DNA of 24,565 nt, from assembly GCA_035318985.1 (NCBI GenBank), contig DATHDP010000031.1, positions 1 to 24,565 of the forward strand, read 5' to 3'. Position numbers and translations under genes: made by a program. A model generated the notes under the pieces. That model saw only the letters and a program-made list of their open reading frames with translations. It made no database searches and had not been told where the DNA came from. This DNA is from VBAS01 sp035318985 (GTDB lineage: Bacteria > Bacteroidota > Bacteroidia > Chitinophagales > Chitinophagaceae). Each line of letters opens with the position of its first letter. Position 1 is the stretch's first letter. Positions 1 through 6,151 of this stretch are shown piece by piece.

Positions 1-1155
1 ACGTATTTGTTGAAACCATTTGTCAAAACGATTTTCGTCAGAGCTGCCTTCTTTATATTTCCAATGTGCGGCTAATCCTTTTTCCGCAATTTCATTCATA
101 CGTTTTGTTCTTATCTGCACTTCCACCCATTTTCCCTGTGGACCCATTACTGTTGTATGCAATGCTTCATAGCCATTACTCTTGGGATTGCTTAACCAAT
201 CCCTCAATCTTTCAGGTGCAGGAGTATATTCATCAGTGATGATCGAATAAACTTTCCAACAATCGCTTTTTTCATTTTCAGGAGTTGACTCAAGAATGAT
301 CCGGATAGCAAACAGGTCATATACTTCTTCAAAACTCACTCCTTTCTTTTTCATTTTGTTTTGAATAGAATGAATATGTTTTGGCCGTCCGTACATTTCA
401 AATTTTAATTCAGCCTTATCCAGTTTATCTTTTAACGGCTTAATAAATTCATTGATATACCTGCTTCTTTCTTTTTTTGTCTCTGCCAGTTTTCTTGCGA
501 TCTCTTTATAAGCATCAGGCTCTAAATATTTCATCGCAAGGTCTTCCATCTCTGTTTTAATATTATATAAACCCATACGATGTGCAAGCGGCGCATATAC
601 ATAAACAGTCTCAGAAGAAATTTTTAACTGCTTATCCGACTTCATGTGATCAAGTGTACGCATATTGTGAAGCCGGTCGGCAAGTTTAATAAGAATGACC
701 CGTGGATCATCAGTAAGTGTAAGCAGGATCTTTTTAAAATTCTCAGCTTGTTGAGATGCGTTCACATCAATGACATTGGAGATCTTTGTAAGTCCATCAA
801 CGATCCTGGAGATCTCATTCCCAAACTCTCTTTCAATATCTTCAAGACTTATATCGGTGTCTTCAACTGTGTCATGTAAAAGTGAGCAAATTGTAGAACG
901 AACCCCAAGCCCGATTTCTTCCACACAAATTCTTGCAACGGCGATTGGGTGGAGAATATATGGTTCCCCGCTTTTTCTACGCATTGTTTTGTGGGCCTCA
1001 ACTGCCATTTCAAAGGCAAGACGGATAAGTCGCTTGTCGCCCGGTTTCAATTTCTCTTTTAATCCCCGCAATAAGGCACGGTATTCCCTCAGGATCAATT
1101 TCTTTTCCTGTTCTTCATTCAAATTATATTTGGGTAACTGCGCAAGAGTATCCAT
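1..1155 (-). CDS. Bifunctional (p)ppGpp synthetase/hydrolase, RelA/SpoT family, 3' end outside window
   Basis: Makes and hydrolyses the alarmone (p)ppGpp from GTP/GDP and ATP in the cytoplasm during the stringent response. I translated 385 residues from the ATG at 1155 down to base 1 with no stop, so the C-terminal regulatory region (TGS, helical, ACT) lies outside the window. The HD hydrolase domain covers about residues 45-200, with HPIAVA (69-74), the metal-binding pair H94-D95 in LLHDTVEDT, and KLADRLHNMRTL (157-168). The synthetase domain follows, with GRPKHIHSIQNKM (256-268), EVYDLFAIRI (277-286), the NGYEALHTTV loop (327-336) and EVQIRTKRMNEIAEKG (345-360). Both catalytic halves look intact, so a bifunctional Rel-type enzyme is likely; rel and spoT cannot be told apart here. 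It diverges from the tRNA-Leu/tig unit. Confidence 0.95.
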   Translation of the reverse strand, partial: MDTLAQLPKYNLNEEQEKKLILREYRALLRGLKEKLKPGDKRLIRLAFEMAVEAHKTMRRKSGEPYILHPIAVARICVEEIGLGVRSTICSLLHDTVEDTDISLEDIEREFGNEISRIVDGLTKISNVIDVNASQQAENFKKILLTLTDDPRVILIKLADRLHNMRTLDHMKSDKQLKISSETVYVYAPLAHRMGLYNIKTEMEDLAMKYLEPDAYKEIARKLAETKKERSRYINEFIKPLKDKLDKAELKFEMYGRPKHIHSIQNKMKKKGVSFEEVYDLFAIRIILESTPENEKSDCWKVYSIITDEYTPAPERLRDWLSNPKSNGYEALHTTVMGPQGKWVEVQIRTKRMNEIAEKGLAAHWKYKEGSSDENRFDKWFQQIR

Positions 1156-1183
1156 GAACAGCGAATTTACTTAAAAACAGCCG

Positions 1184-1212
1184 TTTTTTCTGAGTGAAAT
1201 CTGCTACATTTG
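1184..1212 (+). promoter_or_regulatory. Bacteroidota-type promoter for tRNA-Leu
   Basis: TACATTTG at 1205-1212 is an exact match to the TAnnTTTG -7 consensus. A T-rich stretch with TTTT at 1184-1187, 17 bases upstream, can serve as the -33 element, although its last base is not the preferred G. A transcript would start near 1219, about 85 bases before tRNA-Leu. It may also supply tig by read-through, because I see no good promoter just before tig. Confidence 0.55.
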
Positions 1213-1246
1213 CAGCCCCAAATTGGAAATAACAATTTTTAAATCC

Positions 1247-1287
1247 CAAATTCCAATTGGCAGCAGGAAAATAGAATTTGGAATTTG
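1247..1287. repeat. AT-rich inverted repeat upstream of tRNA-Leu
   Basis: CAAATTCCAA (1247-1256) is the exact reverse complement of TTGGAATTTG (1278-1287), with 21 bases between. Further partial copies of the same words lie nearby (AAATTGGAAAT around 1220, TTTGGAATCT around 1291). This is the style of short degenerate repeat common between genes in Bacteroidota. It lies within the presumed tRNA precursor leader. Confidence 0.55.
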
Positions 1288-1305
1288 TTTTTTGGAATCT
1301 CTCTC

Positions 1306-1387
1306 CCGGATGTGGTGAAATTGGTAGACACGTCAGACTTAGGATCTGATGCCGTAAGGTGTGGGGGTTCGAGTCCCTCCATCCGGA
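1306..1387 (+). tRNA. tRNA-Leu, anticodon UAG
   Basis: The cloverleaf was folded by hand. The 7-bp acceptor stem is CCGGATG (1306-1312) with CATCCGG (1380-1386), and the discriminator is A1387. The D arm carries AAATTGGTAGA. The anticodon stem TCAGA/TCTGA holds loop CTTAGGA, so the anticodon is TAG (1340-1342), reading CUA. A long variable arm of the class II type (GCC-GTAA-GGT) and a T arm GGGGG-TTCGAGT-CCCTC follow. The long variable arm and anticodon both indicate leucine. The 3' CCA is not encoded: the sequence continues CAG after the discriminator. Confidence 0.97.
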
Positions 1388-1393
1388 CAGTTG

Positions 1394-1440
1394 AACTTCG
1401 AACAAGGATGATCATAATGGCAAAATTCTTGTTCGAAGTT
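1394..1440 (+). terminator. Perfect 13-bp hairpin between tRNA-Leu and tig
   Basis: AACTTCGAACAAG (1394-1406) and CTTGTTCGAAGTT (1428-1440) are exact reverse complements, separated by a 21-base loop. The T-rich stretch TTTATTTT follows, as in a leaky intrinsic terminator. It begins 7 bases after the tRNA and ends 18 bases before the tig start. It could end the tRNA transcript, help 3' processing of the tRNA, or act as a structured leader for tig. The choice between these is inference. Confidence 0.6.
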
Positions 1441-1458
1441 TATTTTAAATCTTGAAAT

Positions 1459-2835
1459 ATGGCTACAGTTACAAAAGAGAATATCGGTTTACTGAATGAG
1501 AAAATCACCTTAAAACTGGAGAAAACCGATTACCTCCCCACTTTTGAAAGATCATTAAAAGATCACAGCAAGAAAGCCAACATTCCCGGGTTCAGAAAAG
1601 GAATGGTGCCCGCTGGCTTGATCAAAAAAATGTATGGCCCTTCTTTGTTTACTGATGAAGTGCTACGCACTGTTGACAGAGAACTGATCAAATATCTCGA
1701 AGAAGAAAAACTTGACATATTTGCACAACCACTCCCGGTTGAAATGGATATTCGTCAACTCGATGTAAACAATCCGGCTGATTACACTTTCCATTTTGAA
1801 ATAGGAATGAAACCTGATTTTGCATTAGCCGATCTTTCAAAAGCAAATACGATCCGTTATAAAGTGACGATCACTGATGAGATGATCAACAACGAGGTCA
1901 CCCGCCTACAGAATCGCTATGGCAATATGAAAGATGAGCACACGGTGAACACGGAAGAGAATGTATTGAATGTGATCTTTATCGAAGTGGATGATAATGC
2001 AAATGAAATTGAAGGCGGGATCAAAAAAGATAATTCTCTCTTGGTAAAATATTTTAAAGAAAGTTTTCGTGGCAACCTTATTGGGAAAACTATCAATGAC
2101 TACGTTGTCACACAACTTGACAAAGCTTTCGATGAAAAAGAGCTTGATTTTATTCTAAGTGATCTTGATCTTGATAAAAATGATCCTGCTTCTTCACAAA
2201 AACATTTCAAAATACAGATCACAAAAATTGGTTTGCTTGAGAAAAAAGAATTGAATGAAGAATTCTATAAGCAGCTTTATCCTAATGATGAAGTAAAGAC
2301 TGAAGCCGATTTCAGAAACAAGGTCAAAGAAGAAGTACAGGCTTATTGGGATAACCAGGCAAAAGGCCAACTGCAGCATATGGCGTATCATGAGTTGCTG
2401 GACGGAACAACTATTGATTTTCCTGAATCATTCTTAAAAAAATGGATGCAGACACAGGGAGAAGAAAAAAAGACAGAAGAAGAAGCTGAGAAAGAATTTC
2501 CCAATTTTAAGAACCAGTTAAAGTGGACTTTGATCAGTGATAAAATTGCCCGGGAAAATAATATTATCGTAAATCCTGAAGAACTTAAGGCATTTGCGAA
2601 GCAACAATTATTCGGATATATGAATATGCCGATGGGCGGCGATGATCAACCCTGGGTAGATAATTATGTTGACAAAATGATGCAGGATCGCAAGTATATT
2701 GAGGATGCTTATAACCGCATACAAGGACAGAAGATCTTTGAATGGGCCGAATCACAAGTGAAGCCCACTGAAAAAGAAATTGCGATGGAAGATTTTGTGA
2801 AAATGCAAGAAGAGCATCAGCATCATCACCATTAA
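1459..2835 (+). CDS. tig: Trigger factor, ribosome-associated chaperone
   Basis: Trigger factor binds the ribosome at the tunnel exit and shelters new polypeptides. The product has 458 residues, close to the usual length (432 in E. coli). The N-terminal ribosome-binding domain has the loop signature GFRKGMVP at residues 44-51. A middle region at about 155-255 corresponds to the FKBP-like PPIase domain and looks diverged. The rest is the helical C-terminal chaperone domain. The ATG at 1459 gives the expected N-terminus and is preceded by the A-rich leader CTTGAAAT. The protein ends in a natural histidine-rich tail, EEHQHHHH, which may bind metal ions. It lies upstream of clpP-clpP-clpX, an arrangement seen in many bacteria, but a strong terminator separates it from clpP. 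Confidence 0.95.
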   Translation: MATVTKENIGLLNEKITLKLEKTDYLPTFERSLKDHSKKANIPGFRKGMVPAGLIKKMYGPSLFTDEVLRTVDRELIKYLEEEKLDIFAQPLPVEMDIRQLDVNNPADYTFHFEIGMKPDFALADLSKANTIRYKVTITDEMINNEVTRLQNRYGNMKDEHTVNTEENVLNVIFIEVDDNANEIEGGIKKDNSLLVKYFKESFRGNLIGKTINDYVVTQLDKAFDEKELDFILSDLDLDKNDPASSQKHFKIQITKIGLLEKKELNEEFYKQLYPNDEVKTEADFRNKVKEEVQAYWDNQAKGQLQHMAYHELLDGTTIDFPESFLKKWMQTQGEEKKTEEEAEKEFPNFKNQLKWTLISDKIARENNIIVNPEELKAFAKQQLFGYMNMPMGGDDQPWVDNYVDKMMQDRKYIEDAYNRIQGQKIFEWAESQVKPTEKEIAMEDFVKMQEEHQHHHH

Positions 2836-2859
2836 AATCAAAAGTCAAAATTTAAAAAT

Positions 2860-2895
2860 AAAAAGGCTTCGGGTATCCGAGGCCTTTTTTATTTT
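2860..2895 (+). terminator. Intrinsic terminator after tig
   Basis: AAAAAGGCTTCGG (2860-2872) pairs with CCGAGGCCTTTTT around a GTAT loop, with one G-T wobble, and runs into a T tract. It starts about 25 bases after the tig stop codon. The A tract on the left side would also let it work on the opposite strand. Confidence 0.85.
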
Positions 2896-3018
2896 GTGTC
2901 AAATCGTCTCAATTTTTGTAATTCGTGTCACCAATTTTGTGGTTTTGCCATTTGGACGGATATTTGATGAATCAGACCAATTGGCGATCATTGCCCTTAA
3001 TCTGCAAACAAAAAAGAA

Positions 3019-3711
3019 ATGAGTTTTAATTCAGAATTTGAAAAATATGCGGTAAAGCACCGCGGGATTTCCAGTAACACTCTTCATGGCTATGCAAGCC
3101 AATTAGTAACTGGTCTTACTCCTAACATTATTGAAGAACGTCCCATGAATGTGGCTGTAATGGATGTGTACAGCCGTTTGATGATGGACCGTATCATTTT
3201 TCTTGGCTATCCTATAAATGATGAAGTGGCAAATATTGTTACAGCGCAATTATTGTTTCTTGACTCGACTGACAGAACAAGAGACATTAATATGTACATA
3301 AACAGTCCGGGAGGAAGTGTGTACAGCGGATTGGGTGTGTATGATACTATGCAATATGTAACCCCTGATGTGGCTACTATCTGTATTGGAGTGGCAGCAT
3401 CAATGGCTTCAGTATTGTTGGCTGCAGGAACGAAGGGTAAAAGAGCTGCATTGAAACATGCAAGAGTAATGATGCATCAACCGAGCGGCGCTATTGGCGG
3501 ACAGGCAAGTGATATTGAAATCACAGTGAATGAGATCAGGAAACTGAAATCTGAATTGTACGATGTTATAAATTATCATTCGGGAAAAGATGTAAAACAG
3601 ATCGAAGCAGATTTTGATCGTGATCGCTGGATGACGGCGCCTGAAGCAAAAGAATATGGACTAGTTGATGAAGTGTTGCTGATCAATCCGAGAAAACAGA
3701 AGAAAGATTAA
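3019..3711 (+). CDS. clpP: ClpP protease subunit (first of two)
   Basis: Serine peptidase subunit of the barrel-shaped Clp protease, which degrades proteins fed to it by ClpX or another Clp ATPase. The product has 230 residues against about 200 for a typical ClpP; the extra length is at the N-terminus before VMDVYSRLMMDRIIFLG. The catalytic triad is S128 (in GVAASMAS), H153 (in MMHQPSG) and D202 (in DRDRWM), by alignment from memory to E. coli S111, H136 and D185. The INSPGGS strand (residues 95-100) is intact. The ATG at 3019 follows an A-rich leader. It lies 145 bases upstream of a second clpP, and the two share the full set of catalytic motifs. The pair may form separate or mixed tetradecamers. 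Confidence 0.95.
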   Translation: MSFNSEFEKYAVKHRGISSNTLHGYASQLVTGLTPNIIEERPMNVAVMDVYSRLMMDRIIFLGYPINDEVANIVTAQLLFLDSTDRTRDINMYINSPGGSVYSGLGVYDTMQYVTPDVATICIGVAASMASVLLAAGTKGKRAALKHARVMMHQPSGAIGGQASDIEITVNEIRKLKSELYDVINYHSGKDVKQIEADFDRDRWMTAPEAKEYGLVDEVLLINPRKQKKD

Positions 3712-3742
3712 TGTGATAATGTGCTGATTTGCTAATGTGAAA
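3711..3742 (+). repeat. Degenerate 8-bp tandem repeat between the two clpP genes
   Basis: Four consecutive 8-base units begin at the clpP stop codon: ATGTGATA, ATGTGCTG, ATTTGCTA, ATGTGAAA. The consensus is roughly ATGTGCTA. Octamer arrays of this kind occur between genes in many Bacteroidota genomes; that is recollection, not a search result. The rest of the spacer (to 3856) shows no gene or clear promoter. Confidence 0.6.
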
Positions 3743-3856
3743 ATGAAGGGCTGAATAGAATTACAGAAAGTACAAGTGTGCGACGCAACGGAAGCTAAAT
3801 TGAAATACAAAAGCTGATAACCAAAAACAATAAACTATAAACGTCAAACTAATCAT

Positions 3857-4498
3857 ATGAATAGAAAGAATTTTCAATACAGAGGCTGGAAGATGGATGA
3901 TGAACCGGAAGAAGAAGAAAAGGAAAGAGAAGATAAGAGAGATGAGCTCCAGATGCTGAATAAAAAATTAGAACGCTATTTCTTTGACAGAAGAGAAGTG
4001 TATCTGTGGGGAGTTGTAGATGATAAGTCCGCGAAAGAAGTCGTGTCAAAATTTCTTTTGCTGGAGGCTGATAAACCTGGTGAGGAAATTAAATTTTATA
4101 TCAACAGTCCTGGTGGTGTGGTTACAAGTGGAATGGTAATGTATGATACGATGCGTATGATGAAATCGCCGGTAAGTACTATATGCATGGGGCTGGCCGC
4201 ATCAATGGGAAGTATTTTGTTGAGTGGTGGCATTAAAGGAAGACGTTTTATATATCCTCATGGCGAAGTGATGATCCATCAGCCTTCATTGGGAGGTTCT
4301 ATGCGTGGCGTAAGTGCAGACCTGGAAATACAAGCAGTGCAGACAAAAAAAGTAAAAGATATTGGCGCTAAGATATTAGCTCAGAACTGTGGCAAAACGA
4401 TCGAGCAGATCATGAAAGACTTTGACCGCGACTATTGGATGGACGCAAAAGAGGCGATCAATTATGGCATCGTGGATGGGATAATGGAAAAGATCTAA
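3857..4498 (+). CDS. ClpP-like protease subunit (second of two)
   Basis: Second serine peptidase subunit of the Clp protease, 213 residues. The catalytic triad is present: S116 (GLAASMGS), H141 (MIHQPSLGG) and D192 (DRDYWM). The INSPGG strand is at residues 82-87. The N-terminus differs from canonical ClpP: about 40 residues with a strongly acidic run (EPEEEEKERED, 16-26) replace the usual processed propeptide. An alternative start at M13 (3893) would keep the acidic run. It has diverged widely from the upstream clpP, so this is an old paralogue, not a recent copy. Its position directly before clpX suggests it works with ClpX, possibly in a mixed ring with the first ClpP. It should be active from its residues. 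Confidence 0.92.
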   Translation: MNRKNFQYRGWKMDDEPEEEEKEREDKRDELQMLNKKLERYFFDRREVYLWGVVDDKSAKEVVSKFLLLEADKPGEEIKFYINSPGGVVTSGMVMYDTMRMMKSPVSTICMGLAASMGSILLSGGIKGRRFIYPHGEVMIHQPSLGGSMRGVSADLEIQAVQTKKVKDIGAKILAQNCGKTIEQIMKDFDRDYWMDAKEAINYGIVDGIMEKI

Positions 4499-4535
4499 CC
4501 AGTTCTATAGCAACTCCTTAACATTCGTTTACAAA

Positions 4536-4571
4536 ATAAATCCGCCTCTCTCGGGGTGGATTTATAATTTT
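4536..4571 (+). terminator. Terminator-like hairpin between second clpP and clpX
   Basis: ATAAATCCGCC (4536-4546) pairs with GGTGGATTTAT (4555-4565) through 11 bp with one G-T wobble, followed by AATTTT. Its right arm touches the putative clpX -7 element, so termination and initiation signals are packed together. Confidence 0.6.
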
Positions 4572-4572
4572 G
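4565..4572 (+). promoter_or_regulatory. Putative clpX promoter -7 element
   Basis: TAATTTTG matches TAnnTTTG exactly, 36 bases before the clpX start. No TTTG -33 element sits at normal spacing, so the call rests on the -7 box alone. Confidence 0.4.
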
Positions 4573-4608
4573 CAATTCACTTTGCGTTAAACCCCATATT
4601 GAAATAAA

Positions 4609-5847
4609 ATGGCAAAAAATCCTTTACACTGTTCTTTCTGCGGTCGCAACCGTGATGAGGTGAAGATCCTGATCGCCGGCCAGGAAGGACATATCTGTGA
4701 AAACTGCGTGGAGCATGCCCGTGAGATCATCGAACAGGAACTAATGACCAAGGACGACAGAACTCCTTCCTCTTTTAAATTGACTGTTAAAAAACCTGTT
4801 GAAATAAAAAAGTTTCTTGATGAATATGTGATCGGTCAGGATGATGCTAAAAGAGTGTTGGCCGTTGCAGTTTATAATCATTATAAAAGATTACAGCAAA
4901 AACCTGCTGAATCAGCTGGTGATGTTGAGATCGAGAAAAGCAATATCATCATGGTGGGTGAAACAGGCACAGGTAAAACATTACTTGCAAAAACTATTGC
5001 CCGCTTGTTGAATGTTCCTTTTGCGATCGTTGATGCTACCGTATTTACTGAGGCGGGTTATGTAGGTGAAGATGTTGAAAGTATTCTCACAAGATTATTA
5101 CAGGTTTGTAATTATGATGTGCCTGCTGCTGAACGGGGCATTGTATACATTGATGAAATAGATAAGATTGCCCGTAAAGGAGACAATCCTTCTATAACCC
5201 GTGACGTAAGTGGTGAAGGTGTGCAACAGGGAATGTTGAAATTATTGGAAGGAACAGATGTTTTAGTACCGCCACAAGGAGGACGTAAACATCCTGAACA
5301 AAAACTTATCAAGATCAACACACAAAATATTCTTTTCATTTGCGGTGGTGCTTTTGATGGTATTGATAAAGTGATTGCCCGCAGAGTGCAAACAAATACG
5401 ATAGGTTTTAATGTAGATAAAGAGCTCCAGGATAACATGAAGAAAAATCTTCTTCGTTATGTAAATGCTCCTGACCTTAAAACTTTTGGATTGATACCAG
5501 AGTTACTCGGCCGTTTGCCTGTTGTTACACATCTTGATCCATTGGATGCACCTACTCTTCGTGCTATTCTTACAGAACCAAAGAATGCATTGATAAAACA
5601 GTATAAGAAATTGTTTGAGCTGGAGGGCATTAATCTTAGTATTGATAATCCTGTATTGGATTTCATGGTTGAAAAAGCGGTGGAATATAAATTAGGTGCC
5701 CGTGGTCTTCGCAGCATCTGTGAAAGTATTTTGACTGATGCTATGTTTGAACTGCCAAGCACTAATGAAAAAACTTTTATGTTGGATATTGAATATGCGA
5801 AGAGGAAGTTTGAAACAAGTAAGATCAGTCTTCTTAAAGTGGCATAG
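4609..5847 (+). CDS. clpX: ClpX, ATP-dependent unfoldase of the ClpXP protease
   Basis: AAA+ hexamer that recognises tagged substrates, unfolds them with ATP and threads them into ClpP. The product has 412 residues, a normal length. The N-terminal zinc-binding domain has C8, C11, C30 and C33. The AAA+ core has Walker A GETGTGKT (117-124), pore loop GYVGED (150-155), Walker B IVYIDEIDK (178-186), RKH loop at 226-228, and sensor 2 GARG (363-366). The IGF loop that docks onto ClpP is intact at 265-267 (NTIGFN). The ATG at 4609 places the zinc finger at the expected distance from the start. It follows both clpP genes, so all ClpXP components are together. Confidence 0.97.
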   Translation: MAKNPLHCSFCGRNRDEVKILIAGQEGHICENCVEHAREIIEQELMTKDDRTPSSFKLTVKKPVEIKKFLDEYVIGQDDAKRVLAVAVYNHYKRLQQKPAESAGDVEIEKSNIIMVGETGTGKTLLAKTIARLLNVPFAIVDATVFTEAGYVGEDVESILTRLLQVCNYDVPAAERGIVYIDEIDKIARKGDNPSITRDVSGEGVQQGMLKLLEGTDVLVPPQGGRKHPEQKLIKINTQNILFICGGAFDGIDKVIARRVQTNTIGFNVDKELQDNMKKNLLRYVNAPDLKTFGLIPELLGRLPVVTHLDPLDAPTLRAILTEPKNALIKQYKKLFELEGINLSIDNPVLDFMVEKAVEYKLGARGLRSICESILTDAMFELPSTNEKTFMLDIEYAKRKFETSKISLLKVA

Positions 5848-5853
5848 ACCGCG

Positions 5854-5875
5854 ACCTGCCTACCGGCAGGCAGGT
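5854..5875. repeat. GC-rich palindromic element after clpX
   Basis: ACCTGCCT (5854-5861) and AGGCAGGT (5868-5875) form a perfect 8-bp inverted repeat around ACCGGC, starting 6 bases after the clpX stop. It stands out from the AT-rich surroundings. It resembles the CCTGCCTGCCGGCAGGCAGG-type palindromes I recall as dispersed repeats in Bacteroidota. There is no T tract, so it is not the terminator. Confidence 0.6.
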
Positions 5876-5908
5876 TAATTGGATTTTTAAAGATTATGAT
5901 GATATTTG

Positions 5909-5935
5909 GGTCAGAGAGATCTGACCTTTTTTATT
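5909..5935 (+). terminator. Intrinsic terminator after clpX
   Basis: GGTCAGA (5909-5915) and TCTGACC (5920-5926) form a perfect 7-bp stem with loop GAGA, followed by TTTTTTATT. Confidence 0.85.
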
Positions 5936-5946
5936 AAACTTATTTT

Positions 5947-6123
5947 ATGAAAGAACTTATTGATCGTTTGATGGCACAGGGATTAACTGAACAACAGGCA
6001 TTGAAAGCAATTGAAGTAGTAAAAGATTTTGCTAAAGAAAAATTTCCTGTTTTTTCCGGGGCTATTGAAAAGATGTTTGATAAATATAAACCCAGGGATG
6101 AGGATGATTTTCTGGATGGATAA
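5947..6123 (+). CDS. Small conserved-looking protein, 58 residues, unknown function
   Basis: I do not recognise this as a named family. An ATG at 5947 opens 58 codons ending in TAA at 6121-6123, 11 bases after the clpX terminator's T tract. The product starts MKELIDRLMAQGLTEQQALK and is amphipathic and mostly helical in composition, with no cysteines, no signal peptide and no membrane segment. A central AIEVVKDFAKEKFP helix leads to an acidic end, MFDKYKPRDEDDFLDG. Normal codon use, a heptad-like hydrophobic pattern and a partial second copy of its C-terminal coding sequence at 9974-10018 support a real gene. The layout loosely recalls small helical DUF2267- or DUF2780-like domains, but that is only a resemblance. 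It is convergent with the next gene, with 28 bases between the stops. Confidence 0.7.
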   Translation: MKELIDRLMAQGLTEQQALKAIEVVKDFAKEKFPVFSGAIEKMFDKYKPRDEDDFLDG

Positions 6124-6151
6124 CAATGAAATATGCCACCAATATCATGAA

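Noticed and set aside
1124..1405. 93-codon minus-strand ORF spanning the tRNA-Leu gene
   Set aside because: It lies across the tRNA and the start of the RelA/SpoT gene in another frame; the GWRDSNPHTLRHQIL part is just the tRNA read as protein.
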